A stretch of 22,568 nt of DNA from Clostridium sp. CAG:343 (GCA_000431335.1 FR888062.1:517-23084); one strand, 5' to 3'. Shown: positions 7,761 to 16,602, counted from the first letter of the stretch. Numbers and translations are program-made. The notes: generated by a model from the letters alone, not told the origin.

Positions 7761-7796
7761 AAATAGATAAATAACTTTTATGTCATTTATCTATTT
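7761..7796. repeat. Perfect 12-bp inverted repeat between yebC and the unknown gene
   Basis: AAATAGATAAAT (7761-7772) and ATTTATCTATTT (7785-7796) are perfect reverse complements with a 12-base loop. The repeat begins 10 bases after the yebC stop. It is all-AT apart from one G-C pair and has no following T run on the minus strand, so it is a weak terminator candidate or an operator-like or mRNA-end stem. Confidence 0.5.
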
Positions 7797-7806
7797 GCAC
7801 ATTATT

Positions 7807-8529
7807 TTATTCTTGTTCCCAATTATGGTATATATTAGCTACATCATCTAAATCTTCTAACTTTTCAATTAGACGTTCCATCTTTTCGCAACCTTTTTCA
7901 TCTAAACTAACCATTGTAGTTGGAACCATTTGAACTTCTGCTTCTAAAAATTCGAAACCTTCTTCTTCTAATTTCTCACGTACAGCTGAAAAATCTGCTG
8001 GATCTGTTGTAATTTCATAAACTTCTTCTGAAGCCTCAAAATCCTCTGCTCCCGCATCTAATGCAAGCATCATTAATTCTTCTTCGTCTCTGTCAGTTGA
8101 AGCTCTTTCTATTACAATGACTCCTTTTTTATTAAATAAATATGATACACAACCTGTTGTTCCTAGATTTCCTCCTGCTTTATCGAAAACGTGTCTTACA
8201 TCTGCTGCAGTTCTATTTTTGTTATCTGTAGATGCTTCTACAATAACTGCAACTCCACTTGGTCCATATCCTTCATATGTAATTTCTTCATAATTTTCAT
8301 TACTACTAGATGCTTTTTTTATAGCATTATTTATTGTATCGTTTGGCATGTTTGCTGCTTTACATTTAGCTATTACATTTTTTAATTTTGAATTTCCTGC
8401 TGGATCTGGTCCACCTTCTTTAACTGCTATTAAAAGTTCTCTTCCTAATTTTGTAAATATTTTTCCTCTTGTGGCATCTGCTTTTCCTTTTTTTGCTTGA
8501 ATATTATGCCATTTTGAATGTCCTGACAT
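7807..8529 (-). CDS. yebC: YebC/PmpR/TACO1-family protein
   Basis: A 240-residue protein of the usual family length, beginning with the diagnostic MSGHSKWHNIQAKKGK, followed by GGPDPAGNSKL and NMPNDTINNAIKKA, then YEGYGPSGVAVIVE and the acidic C-terminal domain. Members were long annotated as DNA-binding regulators. More recent work points to ribosome-associated roles in relieving translation problems, and the mitochondrial homologue TACO1 is a translational activator. No ruv genes follow. GGAGGAGAG precedes the ATG. The roughly 90-base leader from the promoter at 8625-8653 contains a small hairpin AGGCT-TGAA-AGCCT (8567-8580 region). It is presumably a single-gene transcript. Confidence 0.95.
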   Translation of the reverse strand: MSGHSKWHNIQAKKGKADATRGKIFTKLGRELLIAVKEGGPDPAGNSKLKNVIAKCKAANMPNDTINNAIKKASSSNENYEEITYEGYGPSGVAVIVEASTDNKNRTAADVRHVFDKAGGNLGTTGCVSYLFNKKGVIVIERASTDRDEEELMMLALDAGAEDFEASEEVYEITTDPADFSAVREKLEEEGFEFLEAEVQMVPTTMVSLDEKGCEKMERLIEKLEDLDDVANIYHNWEQE

Positions 8530-8624
8530 ATTTCTCTCCTCCTCTTTAATTTTCCCCTGTATTCTAAGGCTTTCAAGCCTCTATCTATTGGTTTTACCCA
8601 TTTTTTCTAAAAATTTCTTTTTAT

Positions 8625-8653
8625 ATTGTAACATATCTTTTGTATTTTGTGTA
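8625..8653 (-). promoter_or_regulatory. Promoter of yebC (extended -10)
   Basis: On the minus strand TACACA (8648-8653), a 17-base spacer and TACAAT (8625-8630) are preceded by TGT, giving the extended -10 TGTTACAAT. It lies about 95 bases upstream of the yebC start, in the gap after copA. Confidence 0.55.
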
Positions 8654-8722
8654 GTCTTTTACAAATATTTTTTGTATTTGATAGATGTAAATGATACTAA
8701 ATAAAAATACTCTAATTAGCAA

Positions 8723-10939
8723 CTATCTACCTGCTCTAAAACTTCTTCTTAATCTTAAAGCATTTAAAATAACAGTAAAACTACTAAATACCATCGCTAG
8801 ACTTGCAATCATTGGATTTATAGAAATGCCAAAAGGTTTTAATAATCCTATTGCAACAGGTATCATCAAACAATTGTAAAAAAATGCCCAAAATAGGTTT
8901 TGTTTTATATTTTTAATTGTTTTTTCGCTGATTTTAATCAATTTTAATATTGAATCCAAATCATTTTTAGTTAAAATAACATCACTTGAATCCATTGCAA
9001 TATCAGTTCCACTTTTTACGCTTACACCAATATCTGCGTTTGTTAGTGCTGGACTATCATTTATTCCATCTCCACACATCATAACTCTATTTCCATCTTC
9101 TTTTAACTTCTTTATTGTTTCTGACTTTTGAGATGGTAGGACATTTGAAATTACTTTAGTTATCCCAAGCTCTTCACCTATCTTTTCTGCTGTTTCTTTG
9201 TTATCTCCTGTTAACATTATAGTTTTAATATTATGATTTTTTAACCTACTTATAACATCTTTTGCATTTTTTCTTACAATATCATTTACTCCTATCAATG
9301 CTAAAATTTCTTTTTCATTTGCAATATAAACGATACTATTTCCATTAAGTGCTAATATTTTTTCATCTTCTAAATGATTATTTTTAATAGAGAATTTTTC
9401 AATTATTTTTCTATTTCCTAATATTATTTTTTTATTTTCAACTTCTCCAGTCAATCCATATCCTACAATATTTTCAATATTCTTTACTTCTGATTTCAAA
9501 ATTTTATTTTCTTGCATATATTCTACAAAGGCTTTCCCTATTGGGTGGGTAGATTTTTCTTCAATACTTCCTGCAAGTCTAATTAATTCCTTATCTGATA
9601 ATTTACTATAATTATATATTTGTGAAATTTTTAATTTTCCATAAGTTAATGTACCTGTTTTATCAAATACTACAGTGTTAATTTTTGAAGCATTTTCTAA
9701 TATTTCACTCTTTTTTACTAATATCCCATTACTTGCACATATTCCTTCACTTATAACTATTGCAAGTGGTGTTGCTAAACCTAGACTACAAGGACAAGCA
9801 ACTACTAATATAGTAACAAATGTGCTTAATGCTGTTCCAAAATCATATCCTAAAAGCAAATACATAACAAAACTTATTATAGCTATTATAATAACTACTG
9901 GAACAAAATATCCTGAAATTTTATCAGCAATCTTTGCTATTGGTGCTTTTGTATTACTTGCTTCTATAACTAATTTTACTATCTCTGATACTGTCGATTC
10001 TTTTCCAATTTTTTCAGCCCTATATTTTATGAAACCATCATAATTCAGACTTCCTGCTATTACTTTATCTCCAATATTTTTTGTTACTGGTTTACTTTCT
10101 CCTGTGATAAATGACTCATCTACGTGAGTTTTTCCTTCTATTATTTCACCATCTACTGCAATTTTGTCTCCTGCTTTTGAAATTACAATATAGCCTTTTT
10201 TTATTTCATCAAGAGTTACCTCTTTTTGGATTCCATTAACTTCAATTATTGCTTTATTCGGAGTAATTTCAACCAGTTTTTTTATTGCATCCTTTGTTTT
10301 ATCTTTGCTTATTCCATCAATATATCTTCCAAGTTTAACAAAGTAAATAACTATTGCTGCTGATTCAAAATATAAATTCATTGTATAGTGCATATTTCCT
10401 TTTATTATCATATACATACTATATAAACTATAAATAAAACTACTTACAACACCTATTGTAACAAGTGTATCCATATTGGGTATTTTATGAATTAAATTTT
10501 TATAACCATTTTTTAAAATATCATATCCATACCCAAAAAATGCAATTGTTAAAATCAATAAACTAACGGCATAATTTATAGGATTATGTTCTGCACTTAA
10601 AAATTTTAAAGTTGGTAAACCAATCATATGTCCCATAGAAATATACATAGTAACTATTGCTAAAACTGTAAAAATAATAAATTGTATTTTTTCTTTTTTA
10701 TTATTTTTTTCTATGTTGAACTCTTTAAATATTCCTAAACTTTTAAAACCTGCTTGTTTTATATATTTTTCTATTTTTTCTTGATTTAGAATTTGCTCAT
10801 CATAAGTTATTGTAGCATTTGCCATTACAAGATTCACATTTGCCTCAAAAATTCCATTTTGCTTATTCAAGTATTTTTCTAATCCATTTGAGCAAGCACT
10901 ACAAGTCATTCCATCAATCGCTAATATTATACTTTTCAT
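8723..10939 (-). CDS. copA: Copper-translocating P1B-type ATPase
   Basis: A 738-residue Cu+ exporter. One heavy-metal-binding domain (1-70) carries MTCSAC (11-16). Eight membrane helices, with the CPC metal site at 382-384 (VACPCSLGLATP), the actuator TGES at 279-282, phosphorylated Asp426 in DKTGTLT, HP at 465-466 in the nucleotide-binding domain, and GDGIND at 623-628. YN at 689-690 and MVFSS at 716-720 are the later-helix residues typical of copper rather than zinc pumps. It follows the small chaperone gene with one base between them. Its ribosome binding site (GAGGAAG) lies inside that gene's last Glu codons, so translation is probably coupled. It exports excess cytoplasmic copper across the cell membrane. 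Confidence 0.95.
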   Translation of the reverse strand: MKSIILAIDGMTCSACSNGLEKYLNKQNGIFEANVNLVMANATITYDEQILNQEKIEKYIKQAGFKSLGIFKEFNIEKNNKKEKIQFIIFTVLAIVTMYISMGHMIGLPTLKFLSAEHNPINYAVSLLILTIAFFGYGYDILKNGYKNLIHKIPNMDTLVTIGVVSSFIYSLYSMYMIIKGNMHYTMNLYFESAAIVIYFVKLGRYIDGISKDKTKDAIKKLVEITPNKAIIEVNGIQKEVTLDEIKKGYIVISKAGDKIAVDGEIIEGKTHVDESFITGESKPVTKNIGDKVIAGSLNYDGFIKYRAEKIGKESTVSEIVKLVIEASNTKAPIAKIADKISGYFVPVVIIIAIISFVMYLLLGYDFGTALSTFVTILVVACPCSLGLATPLAIVISEGICASNGILVKKSEILENASKINTVVFDKTGTLTYGKLKISQIYNYSKLSDKELIRLAGSIEEKSTHPIGKAFVEYMQENKILKSEVKNIENIVGYGLTGEVENKKIILGNRKIIEKFSIKNNHLEDEKILALNGNSIVYIANEKEILALIGVNDIVRKNAKDVISRLKNHNIKTIMLTGDNKETAEKIGEELGITKVISNVLPSQKSETIKKLKEDGNRVMMCGDGINDSPALTNADIGVSVKSGTDIAMDSSDVILTKNDLDSILKLIKISEKTIKNIKQNLFWAFFYNCLMIPVAIGLLKPFGISINPMIASLAMVFSSFTVILNALRLRRSFRAGR

Positions 10940-10940
10940 A

Positions 10941-11153
10941 TTATTCTTCCTCTATAATTTCATATCCAAGATCTATAATTTTTTCTTTGATTTGAGCAAT
11001 TTCTAAATCCTTTTCTGATTTTATTGTTACTATTCCAGTATTATGATCTGCATCTACACTTTCTACACCACTAATTTCTGATAGAGCTATCTTAACTCTA
11101 TTTTCACATCCTCCACAAACCATTCCATTTATTTTAATTTTTAATTCCTTCAT
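10941..11153 (-). CDS. copZ: CopZ-like heavy-metal chaperone (single HMA domain)
   Basis: A 70-residue single heavy-metal-associated domain with the Cys pair in GMVCGGCENRV (about 10-20) and the family's length and fold pattern, ending in an acidic tail. It would bind Cu+ and pass it to the adjacent CopA or to a sensor. GAAAGGATG lies upstream of the ATG at 11153. Gene order csoR-copZ-copA is common in Firmicutes; here only a fragment resembling csoR remains upstream (11173-11271). The middle Gly-Gly of CGGC differs from the more usual CxxC filler but fits the family. Confidence 0.88.
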   Translation of the reverse strand: MKELKIKINGMVCGGCENRVKIALSEISGVESVDADHNTGIVTIKSEKDLEIAQIKEKIIDLGYEIIEEE

Positions 11154-11172
11154 CTTATATCATCCTTTCTTT

Positions 11173-11271
11173 TTACTTATTAAATTTTTTAAATAGACTT
11201 ACTAATTCATCTATTATTTCTAAATTACCTTTTTCCAAATCATTAGAAACACATGAATATATATGATTTTT
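11173..11271 (-). pseudogene. Remnant of a CsoR-type (DUF156) copper regulator, C-terminus only
   Basis: Directly after the mgtA stop codon (TAG at 11272-11274), the same frame stays open for 32 codons to a TAA. It encodes NHIYSCVSNDLEKG followed by NLEIIDELVSLFKKFNK. This looks like the last third of a CsoR/RcnR family repressor: the His-x3-Cys pair, the acidic helix and the Lys-rich end. There is no start codon or ribosome binding site and the N-terminal two-thirds are absent. The position just upstream of copZ-copA is where csoR normally sits. I infer a deletion joined the mgtA end to the csoR tail. The similarity is read by eye. Confidence 0.55.
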
Positions 11272-13908
11272 CTATAACCAATTTCCAACTTTTTTAATGT
11301 ATATTTTCTTTACAATCTGAACTAAAATTACATATAGGATAGTCAATCCTGCTACTATTAAATAATATAATGGTGGCATTATTTCAAAATGGAATGATTC
11401 AATATTATGCAATAATATTGGTGTAAATATTGTTCCTATTATTGTAACCATTGTTAAACAAGTTAATATTGGGTTTGCTTTTGACTGTACAAAAGGTACT
11501 TTTTCAGTACGAACGAAATGAATTATCAATGTTTCACTTATTAGACATTCAACAAACCATGCTGTTTGAAAATAACTTTCACTTACAGCTCCATTATATC
11601 CTAATATAAACCAAAATGCTAAAAACGCCAAAACATCTATTATCGAACTTACTGGTCCCATTACATTCATAAATGTTCCCAATCCTTTTGTATCCCATTT
11701 TCTTGGTTTTATTAAAAATTCCTCATCAACATTATCATATGGTATTCCTATTTGAGAAAAATCATATAAAAAGTCTTGAATTAACATTTGAATTGGCAAT
11801 AATGGTAAAAATGGTAAGAAAATACTTGCAATAAATATACTAAATACATCTCCAAAATCTGAACTTAAAGCCATTTTCATATATTTTATAATATTTCCAT
11901 ATACTTTTCTTCCTTCTATTACTCCATTAAATATTACTTTTAAACTTTTTTCTAATAAAATAATATCACTTGCTTCTTTAGCAATGTCTGTTGCTGTATT
12001 TACACATATTCCAACATCTGCATTATGTAGTGATGGTGCATCATTTACACCATCTCCCATATAGCCTACTACATGTCCATTTTTTCTAAGAGCCTTTATT
12101 ATTCTTTCTTTTTGTAAAGGATTCATTCTAGCAAAAACATTTACTTCCTCAACCTTTTTAGCAAGTTCTCCATCTGGCATCCTATCAATATCTGTACCTA
12201 ATAATATTTTTGAATCTTCTATTCCTACCAAGTTACAAATATTTTCAGTGGCATATTGGTTATCTCCTGTTAAAATCTTTGTTGTTATTCCATATTCTTT
12301 TAATTTCTTTATTGTACTTTTTACTTCTTTTTTTGGTGGATCTAAAAATGCTACAAATCCTATAAATGTCATTTCTTTTTCATCATCGCTATTAAATATA
12401 TCTTTTCCTCTATACTCTCTTTTTGATGCTAACGCGATTACCTGCATTCCTTGTTTTGCAAGATTTTCAGCATTTTTATTAATATTTTGTATCATTTCTT
12501 GAGTTAGCTCTTTATGTTCGCCATCTATTTTTACTTGATTACAACTTTTTAATACTTCTTCTAATGCCCCTTTAGTAATTATCCTATAATGATCATCATG
12601 TTTTACTACAATACTTACTTTTTTTCTAATATAATCAAATGGAATTTCATCAATTTTTTCATAATTAATAACTTGTTCTTTTATTTTATGCTGAACTCCA
12701 TATGTTATTACTGCTTTATCTACCAGATTTTTCATTCCAGTACTATAATAGCTATTTAAAAATGCATATTCTAATATAGATAAATCTTCTTTTCCTTCAA
12801 CATTTATATATTTCTGTAATACTATCTTGTCTAATGTTAATGTTCCTGTTTTATCAGTGCATAAAACATCTATTGCACCTAAATTTTGAATTGCCTGAAT
12901 GTTTTTTACTAATGTTTTTTTCTTTGCAAGAGTTTTCGTTCCTTTAGTTAAATTAACATTTACTATCATAGGCAACATTGTTGGAGTAATTCCAACAGCT
13001 ACTGATAATGCAAATAGCACTGCTTCTAATATATCTTTTCGTATAAATGCATAAATAATAAATACTGCTATTGAAACTACAACCATGTATTTTATTAATA
13101 ATTTTGTAATTCCATTCATACCTTTTTCAAAATTTGTCGTTTCTCTTTTATTATCAATTTGTTTTCCCATACTTCCTAGATATGTAGAAAAACCAGTATT
13201 AATTACTATAGCTGTTGCATCTCCACTTATTACACTTGTTCCCATTAAACATATATTTGAAATTGAAAATATTTCATTTGAGTTATTAAATTTATCTGTT
13301 TTTTCAATAGGCGCACTTTCACCTGTAAAAACAGATTGATTTAAAAACAAGTCCTTATTTTCTATAATCATTACATCAGCTGGAATAATAGAACCTGCAT
13401 TTAGATGAATAATATCACCTTTTACAACTTTTTCTGTTCTTATTGTTTGTTCTTTTCCATTTCTTACAACCGTTGCCGTTGAAAACATTTCACTTTTTAA
13501 TTTTCTATTGAATTTATATGTTGAATAATTTTGGGCAAATTTTATCATAGCACTTACAAATCCAATTGCTAAAATAATAACTGTACCTAATGTATCATCA
13601 CCAACAAATTTATTTATTATTGCTAAAACAACTAAAATTAAAATAAATTTATCTTTAAATGAATTTATAAAAAAATAAAACCATGAATGTTTATCATCTT
13701 TTACAACAACATTTTCTCCATCTTCTTCTAATTTTTGTTCTGCTTCTTTATTTGTCAATCCTTTTTCAATATTAGTTTTAAGCTCTTGTATTATTTCTTG
13801 TTTTTCTTTTTGTGCAATTTTCTTATATTTTTCTAGTATTTTCTCATCATTATTACTCATTAAATTTTTATTTTTTAATTTGTTCTTTATAAAAAATAAT
13901 CTAATCAA
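11272..13908 (-). CDS. mgtA: Magnesium-importing P-type ATPase (MgtA/MgtB type)
   Basis: An 878-residue P3B-type ATPase that imports Mg2+. TGES is at 195-198, the membrane motif GITPTMLPMIV near 306-316, phosphorylated Asp352 in CTDKTGTLTLD, KGA at 446-448, LTGDN near 546-550 and GDGVND at 618-623. The C-terminal helices end KKVGNWL. The apparent start is TTG at 13908, with GGAG 11 bases upstream. An ATG at 13860 (MSNNDEKILEK) has no ribosome binding site but would give a more usual N-terminus, so the start is uncertain. I saw no M-box riboswitch in the 250-base leader region. It is flanked on both sides by remnants of regulator genes. Confidence 0.93.
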   Translation of the reverse strand: MIRLFFIKNKLKNKNLMSNNDEKILEKYKKIAQKEKQEIIQELKTNIEKGLTNKEAEQKLEEDGENVVVKDDKHSWFYFFINSFKDKFILILVVLAIINKFVGDDTLGTVIILAIGFVSAMIKFAQNYSTYKFNRKLKSEMFSTATVVRNGKEQTIRTEKVVKGDIIHLNAGSIIPADVMIIENKDLFLNQSVFTGESAPIEKTDKFNNSNEIFSISNICLMGTSVISGDATAIVINTGFSTYLGSMGKQIDNKRETTNFEKGMNGITKLLIKYMVVVSIAVFIIYAFIRKDILEAVLFALSVAVGITPTMLPMIVNVNLTKGTKTLAKKKTLVKNIQAIQNLGAIDVLCTDKTGTLTLDKIVLQKYINVEGKEDLSILEYAFLNSYYSTGMKNLVDKAVITYGVQHKIKEQVINYEKIDEIPFDYIRKKVSIVVKHDDHYRIITKGALEEVLKSCNQVKIDGEHKELTQEMIQNINKNAENLAKQGMQVIALASKREYRGKDIFNSDDEKEMTFIGFVAFLDPPKKEVKSTIKKLKEYGITTKILTGDNQYATENICNLVGIEDSKILLGTDIDRMPDGELAKKVEEVNVFARMNPLQKERIIKALRKNGHVVGYMGDGVNDAPSLHNADVGICVNTATDIAKEASDIILLEKSLKVIFNGVIEGRKVYGNIIKYMKMALSSDFGDVFSIFIASIFLPFLPLLPIQMLIQDFLYDFSQIGIPYDNVDEEFLIKPRKWDTKGLGTFMNVMGPVSSIIDVLAFLAFWFILGYNGAVSESYFQTAWFVECLISETLIIHFVRTEKVPFVQSKANPILTCLTMVTIIGTIFTPILLHNIESFHFEIMPPLYYLIVAGLTILYVILVQIVKKIYIKKVGNWL

Positions 13909-13942
13909 TTTCTATGTATCTCCTTTTTTTATATTTTATAAA

Positions 13943-13971
13943 ATTGTATCACTTAATATATTTTTTGTATA
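13943..13971 (-). promoter_or_regulatory. Possible promoter of mgtA
   Basis: On the minus strand TATACA (13966-13971), 17 bases, then TACAAT (13943-13948), about 35 bases upstream of the TTG start and 20 bases before the GGAG site. The -35 matches 4 of 6 positions in very AT-rich DNA, so the call is moderate. Confidence 0.4.
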
Positions 13972-13998
13972 TACTTTTTATATTTCTTTTTTCTCATA

Positions 13999-14074
13999 TA
14001 CTGGTTGGGGTTTAAAGCCTATCTTAGATTCTATGGTGCAATGGGGAAATAATTATCGTGAAATGCAAAAATAG
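13999..14074 (+). pseudogene. Remnant resembling an HxlR-type winged-helix regulator, C-terminus only
   Basis: On the plus strand, an open stretch ending in TAG (14072-14074) encodes YTGWGLKPILDSMVQWGNNY followed by REMQK. This matches the typical end of HxlR-family repressors (Leu-Thr-x-x-Gly-x-x-Leu-x-Pro-Ile-Leu-x-x-Met-x-x-Trp-Gly). Upstream codons are featureless AT-rich sequence with no helix-turn-helix and no start signal, so only about 25 residues survive. The stop lies in the left side of a terminator hairpin, as expected for a real gene end. It lies head-to-head with mgtA. Confidence 0.55.
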
Positions 14075-14098
14075 CAGTAAAATAAAACTGCTATTTTT
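14067..14098. terminator. Bidirectional terminator between fabI and the regulator remnant
   Basis: AAAAATAGCAG (14067-14077) and CTGCTATTTTT (14088-14098) are perfect reverse complements with a 10-base loop and A/T runs on both sides. It terminates the fatty-acid operon on the minus strand, 65 bases after the fabI stop, and would have served the plus-strand regulator whose tail remains. Confidence 0.8.
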
Positions 14099-14162
14099 CT
14101 AGTATCATATATAAAATTGGATAAGGATTTCCCTGTTCATCATTTTATTTCAATTTCACACC

Positions 14163-14933
14163 TTACACTGCTACAGTTGAAAAACCATTATCTGCATGAA
14201 TTACTTCACCTGTTATCGCATTTGACATATCACTAAACAAGAAACTTGCCACATCTCCAATTTCTTTTGCAGTTACATTTCTATGTAAAGGCGCTCTTTG
14301 TTCAATCACATCTAAAATACCATTAAAATCCTTTATTCCTTTTGCAGACAATGTCTTAATTGGTCCTGCTGAAATAGCATTAATTCTAATATCATCTTTT
14401 CCTAAATCTTTTGCTAAATATCTAATACTACTTTGCAATGCTGCTTTTGCAACTCCCATAACGTTATATCCCTCAATTGTTTTTTCTGCTCCAAAATAAG
14501 TTAATGTTACAATACTTGCTTTTGGATTTAGCATTTGCTTTTCTTTTGCAATATTAGAAACCGCAATTAATGAATAAGCACTAACATCACAAGCATGTGC
14601 AAATCCATCTCTTGATGTTTTTATAAAGTCATTTCTTAAGTCTTCTGTATTTGCATGTGCTATACAATGTAATATTCCATCCACATTTCCATAATCTTTT
14701 TTTATATTTTCTAAACAATCTTTAATGCTTTCATCATTTGAAGCATCACAAGCATAGCCTTTTGCTCCTGGTATTTCTGAAATAAGCTTTTCTATTTTTT
14801 CTTTGTTTTCCATAGTTCCATATGTAAATATTATTTCTGCCCCATTTTCATATGCAGATTGAGCAGCTCCCCAAGCAATACTCCACTTGTTTCTAACTCC
14901 CATTATAATTATCTTTTTTCCTTCTAATAACAT
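14163..14933 (-). CDS. fabI: Enoyl-[acyl-carrier-protein] reductase (NADH), FabI type
   Basis: A 256-residue short-chain dehydrogenase of the FabI class, which reduces trans-2-enoyl-ACP in the last step of each elongation cycle. Cofactor loop GVRNKWSIAWGAA is near residues 12-24. The catalytic Tyr-x6-Lys is in YNVMGVAK, preceded by TYFGAEKTIEG, and followed by INAISAGPIKTLSAKGI, all diagnostic of FabI rather than FabK, FabL or FabV. I chose the ATG at 14933 because GGAGG lies 8 bases upstream. A longer frame from TTG at 14960 would read through that site and overlap accA. It is the last gene of the operon. Confidence 0.95.
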   Translation of the reverse strand: MLLEGKKIIIMGVRNKWSIAWGAAQSAYENGAEIIFTYGTMENKEKIEKLISEIPGAKGYACDASNDESIKDCLENIKKDYGNVDGILHCIAHANTEDLRNDFIKTSRDGFAHACDVSAYSLIAVSNIAKEKQMLNPKASIVTLTYFGAEKTIEGYNVMGVAKAALQSSIRYLAKDLGKDDIRINAISAGPIKTLSAKGIKDFNGILDVIEQRAPLHRNVTAKEIGDVASFLFSDMSNAITGEVIHADNGFSTVAV

Positions 14934-14946
14934 ATTTAGTCCTCCT

Positions 14947-15745
14947 TTATATTTTTTCAATTTTAATATATTCTCCCATGTTTCTAAATTTAGTATATCT
15001 GTCTTCTACTATTTCTTCTTTCGACATTTTACTCATTTTGTTTATTGTAGTTTTTATCTCTTTTCTTAAGCTGTTAGAAACTTTTTTAAACGTATCTTCT
15101 TTAGGTTCTTTTATTATTTTATCAATCACTTTTAAATCATATAAATCCTCTGCCGTTAGCCTCATTTTTTCTGCCGCTTCTTTAGCTCTAGAAGGATCTT
15201 TCCATAAAATACTACTATATCCTTCTGGAGATAATATTGAATATATAGCATTTTCTAGCATTAATACTTTATTTCCAACACCTAATGCTAAAGCACCTCC
15301 ACTAGAACCTTCTCCTATTACAATTGAAATAATTGGAACTTTTAGTTTTGCCATTTCTAGCATAGAACTTGCAATAGCTTCTCCGTTGTCCTCTTTCTTC
15401 TGCTCCGATTCCTGGATATGCTCCTTTTGTATCTATAAATGTAATAACTGGTCTATTAAATTTCTCTGCTTGTTTTATAAATCTAATTGCTTTTCTATAA
15501 CTTTCTGGATTTGGCATACCAAAGTTTCTTTCTATATTTTCTTTAGTAGTCCTTCCTTTTTGTTCTGCAATTACTGTATAATTTTGTTTATCAATTCTTG
15601 CTAGCCCACAAACAATTGCTTTATCATCTTTGAAATTTCTATCTCCATGTAATTCCATAAATTCATCAAAAATTTCATCTATATAATCAAGTGATGTTTT
15701 TCTTTTTGGATTTCTTGCTATTTCTACTTTTTCCCATGCAGTCAT
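14947..15745 (-). CDS. accA: Acetyl-CoA carboxylase carboxyltransferase alpha subunit, needs a +1 frame change at codon 121
   Basis: Transfers the carboxyl group from biotin to acetyl-CoA together with AccD. The first 120 codons end FIDTKGAYPGIGAEERGQ, exactly the conserved AccA core. The next in-frame codon is CGG (15385-15383), after which the zero frame gives 26 unrelated codons and stops at 15302. Skipping the C at 15385 gives GGA GAA GCT ATT GCA (GEAIA) and the family sequence resumes through IGEGSSGGALALGVGN to a TAA at 14947. Restored length is 265 residues, a compact AccA. GGAGGG precedes the ATG, 15 bases after accD. Conservation on both sides argues against decay. Confidence 0.9.
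15382..15385 (-). other. CGGA recoding site in accA
   Basis: In-frame order is GGA CAA CGG A. Skipping C gives CAA GGA GAA GCT, matching the family motif ERGQ-(G/S)-EAI. The nine bases CGGAGAAGC are shared with the spoIIIAA site and also occur in accB, where the C is the third base of GAC and no frame change is needed. Confidence 0.85.
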
Positions 15746-15760
15746 TTTTCGTCCCTCCTT

Positions 15761-16598
15761 TTATTTATGAAATTTAATTATTCTATATAAAATATCTTTT
15801 AAATCTTTTCTTTCTACTATTTTATCTATAAAACCATGTTCTAACAAAAATTCTGCTGTTTGAAATCCTTCTGGCAAAGATTCTCCAATTGTTTGCCTAA
15901 TTACTCTTTTACCTGCAAATCCAATCATTGCTCCTGGTTCTGCTAAAACAATATCTGCTATACTTGCAAAAGATGCTGTAACTCCTCCATAAGTTGGATC
16001 TGTTAAAACTGATATGTATAATAAACCTGCTTCATTTAATTTTGCAATTGCTGATGTTGTCTTTGCCATTTGCATTAAAGAAATAATTCCTTCTTGCATT
16101 CTAGCTCCACCTGAAACGCAAAAAATAATTAATGGTAATTTCAGCTCAATTGCTTTTTCTACTGAATATGTAATTTTTTCTCCAACAACAATTCCCATAC
16201 TTCCCATTAAAAATCCACTATCCATTACACAAATCACAACATCTTCTCCATTTATTTTTCCGAACACCACATCCTACTGCTTCTTGTATACCTGTCTTTT
16301 CTCTTAATCCTTTTATTTTTTTGGGATAATCTTCTAAATTTAATGGATTAGTTGTATCAATGTCTAAATCAAATCTTTTATAGGATTCTTTATCTAAAAT
16401 ACTTTCTAACCTTTTATTAATATGCATTCTGAAATATGCTCCGCAATTTGGACAAATACTATTATTTTTTCTTACATCTTCTTTATATAAAATTTCTTGA
16501 CATTTATCACATTTTATCCATTTTCCAACTGGAATGTCTACTTTGTTTTTAATTTTCTTGGCTGTAGGCTCTCTTTTTTTCATTTTGTCTACTATCAT
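15761..16598 (-). CDS. accD: Acetyl-CoA carboxylase carboxyltransferase beta subunit, needs a +1 frame change at codon 113
   Basis: The N-terminal zinc ribbon uses Cys30, Cys33, Cys49 and Cys52 (KCDKC and CPNC). The crotonase-like half carries GSMGIVVGEKI, SGGARMQEGIISLMQMAKT and GGVTASFASIADI. Zero-frame reading reaches GIQEAVGCGV, then in-frame CGG (16262-16260), then nonsense to a stop at 16218. Skipping the C gives GGA AAA ATA AAT GGA (GKING) and joins the second half, which is open to a TAA at 15761. Total 278 residues, within the family's range. The Gly read from GGA aligns with a conserved Gly in this loop of AccD (by memory of the family). GAGGAA lies before the ATG, 4 bases after accC. 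Confidence 0.9.
16259..16262 (-). other. CGGA recoding site in accD
   Basis: In-frame order is GGT GTT CGG A. Skipping C gives GTT GGA AAA ATA AAT GGA, reading V-G-K-I-N-G as expected for the family. One of five identical cases. Confidence 0.85.
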
Positions 16599-16602
16599 AT
16601 CT

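Noticed and set aside
8567..8580. Hairpin AGGCT-TGAA-AGCCT in the yebC leader as a riboswitch or attenuator
   Set aside because: A single 5-6 bp stem with no alternative structure and no T run; too little to name as a regulatory element.
13909..14066. M-box (Mg2+) riboswitch upstream of mgtA
   Set aside because: The gap is short and AT-rich, and I could find no conserved multi-helix element between the likely promoter and the start; the promoter lies only about 35 bases before the start.
14934..14960. FabI start at TTG 14960
   Set aside because: The frame from there reads through the GGAGG that serves the ATG at 14933 and overlaps accA; the shorter form matches FabI N-termini.
14978..15604. 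Long plus-strand open frames such as 14978-15604, 9675-10043 and 3662-3979
   Set aside because: They lie opposite well-supported minus-strand genes (accA, copA, spoIIIAD), have no family resemblance or ribosome binding sites, and their length follows from AT-rich codon bias on the other strand.
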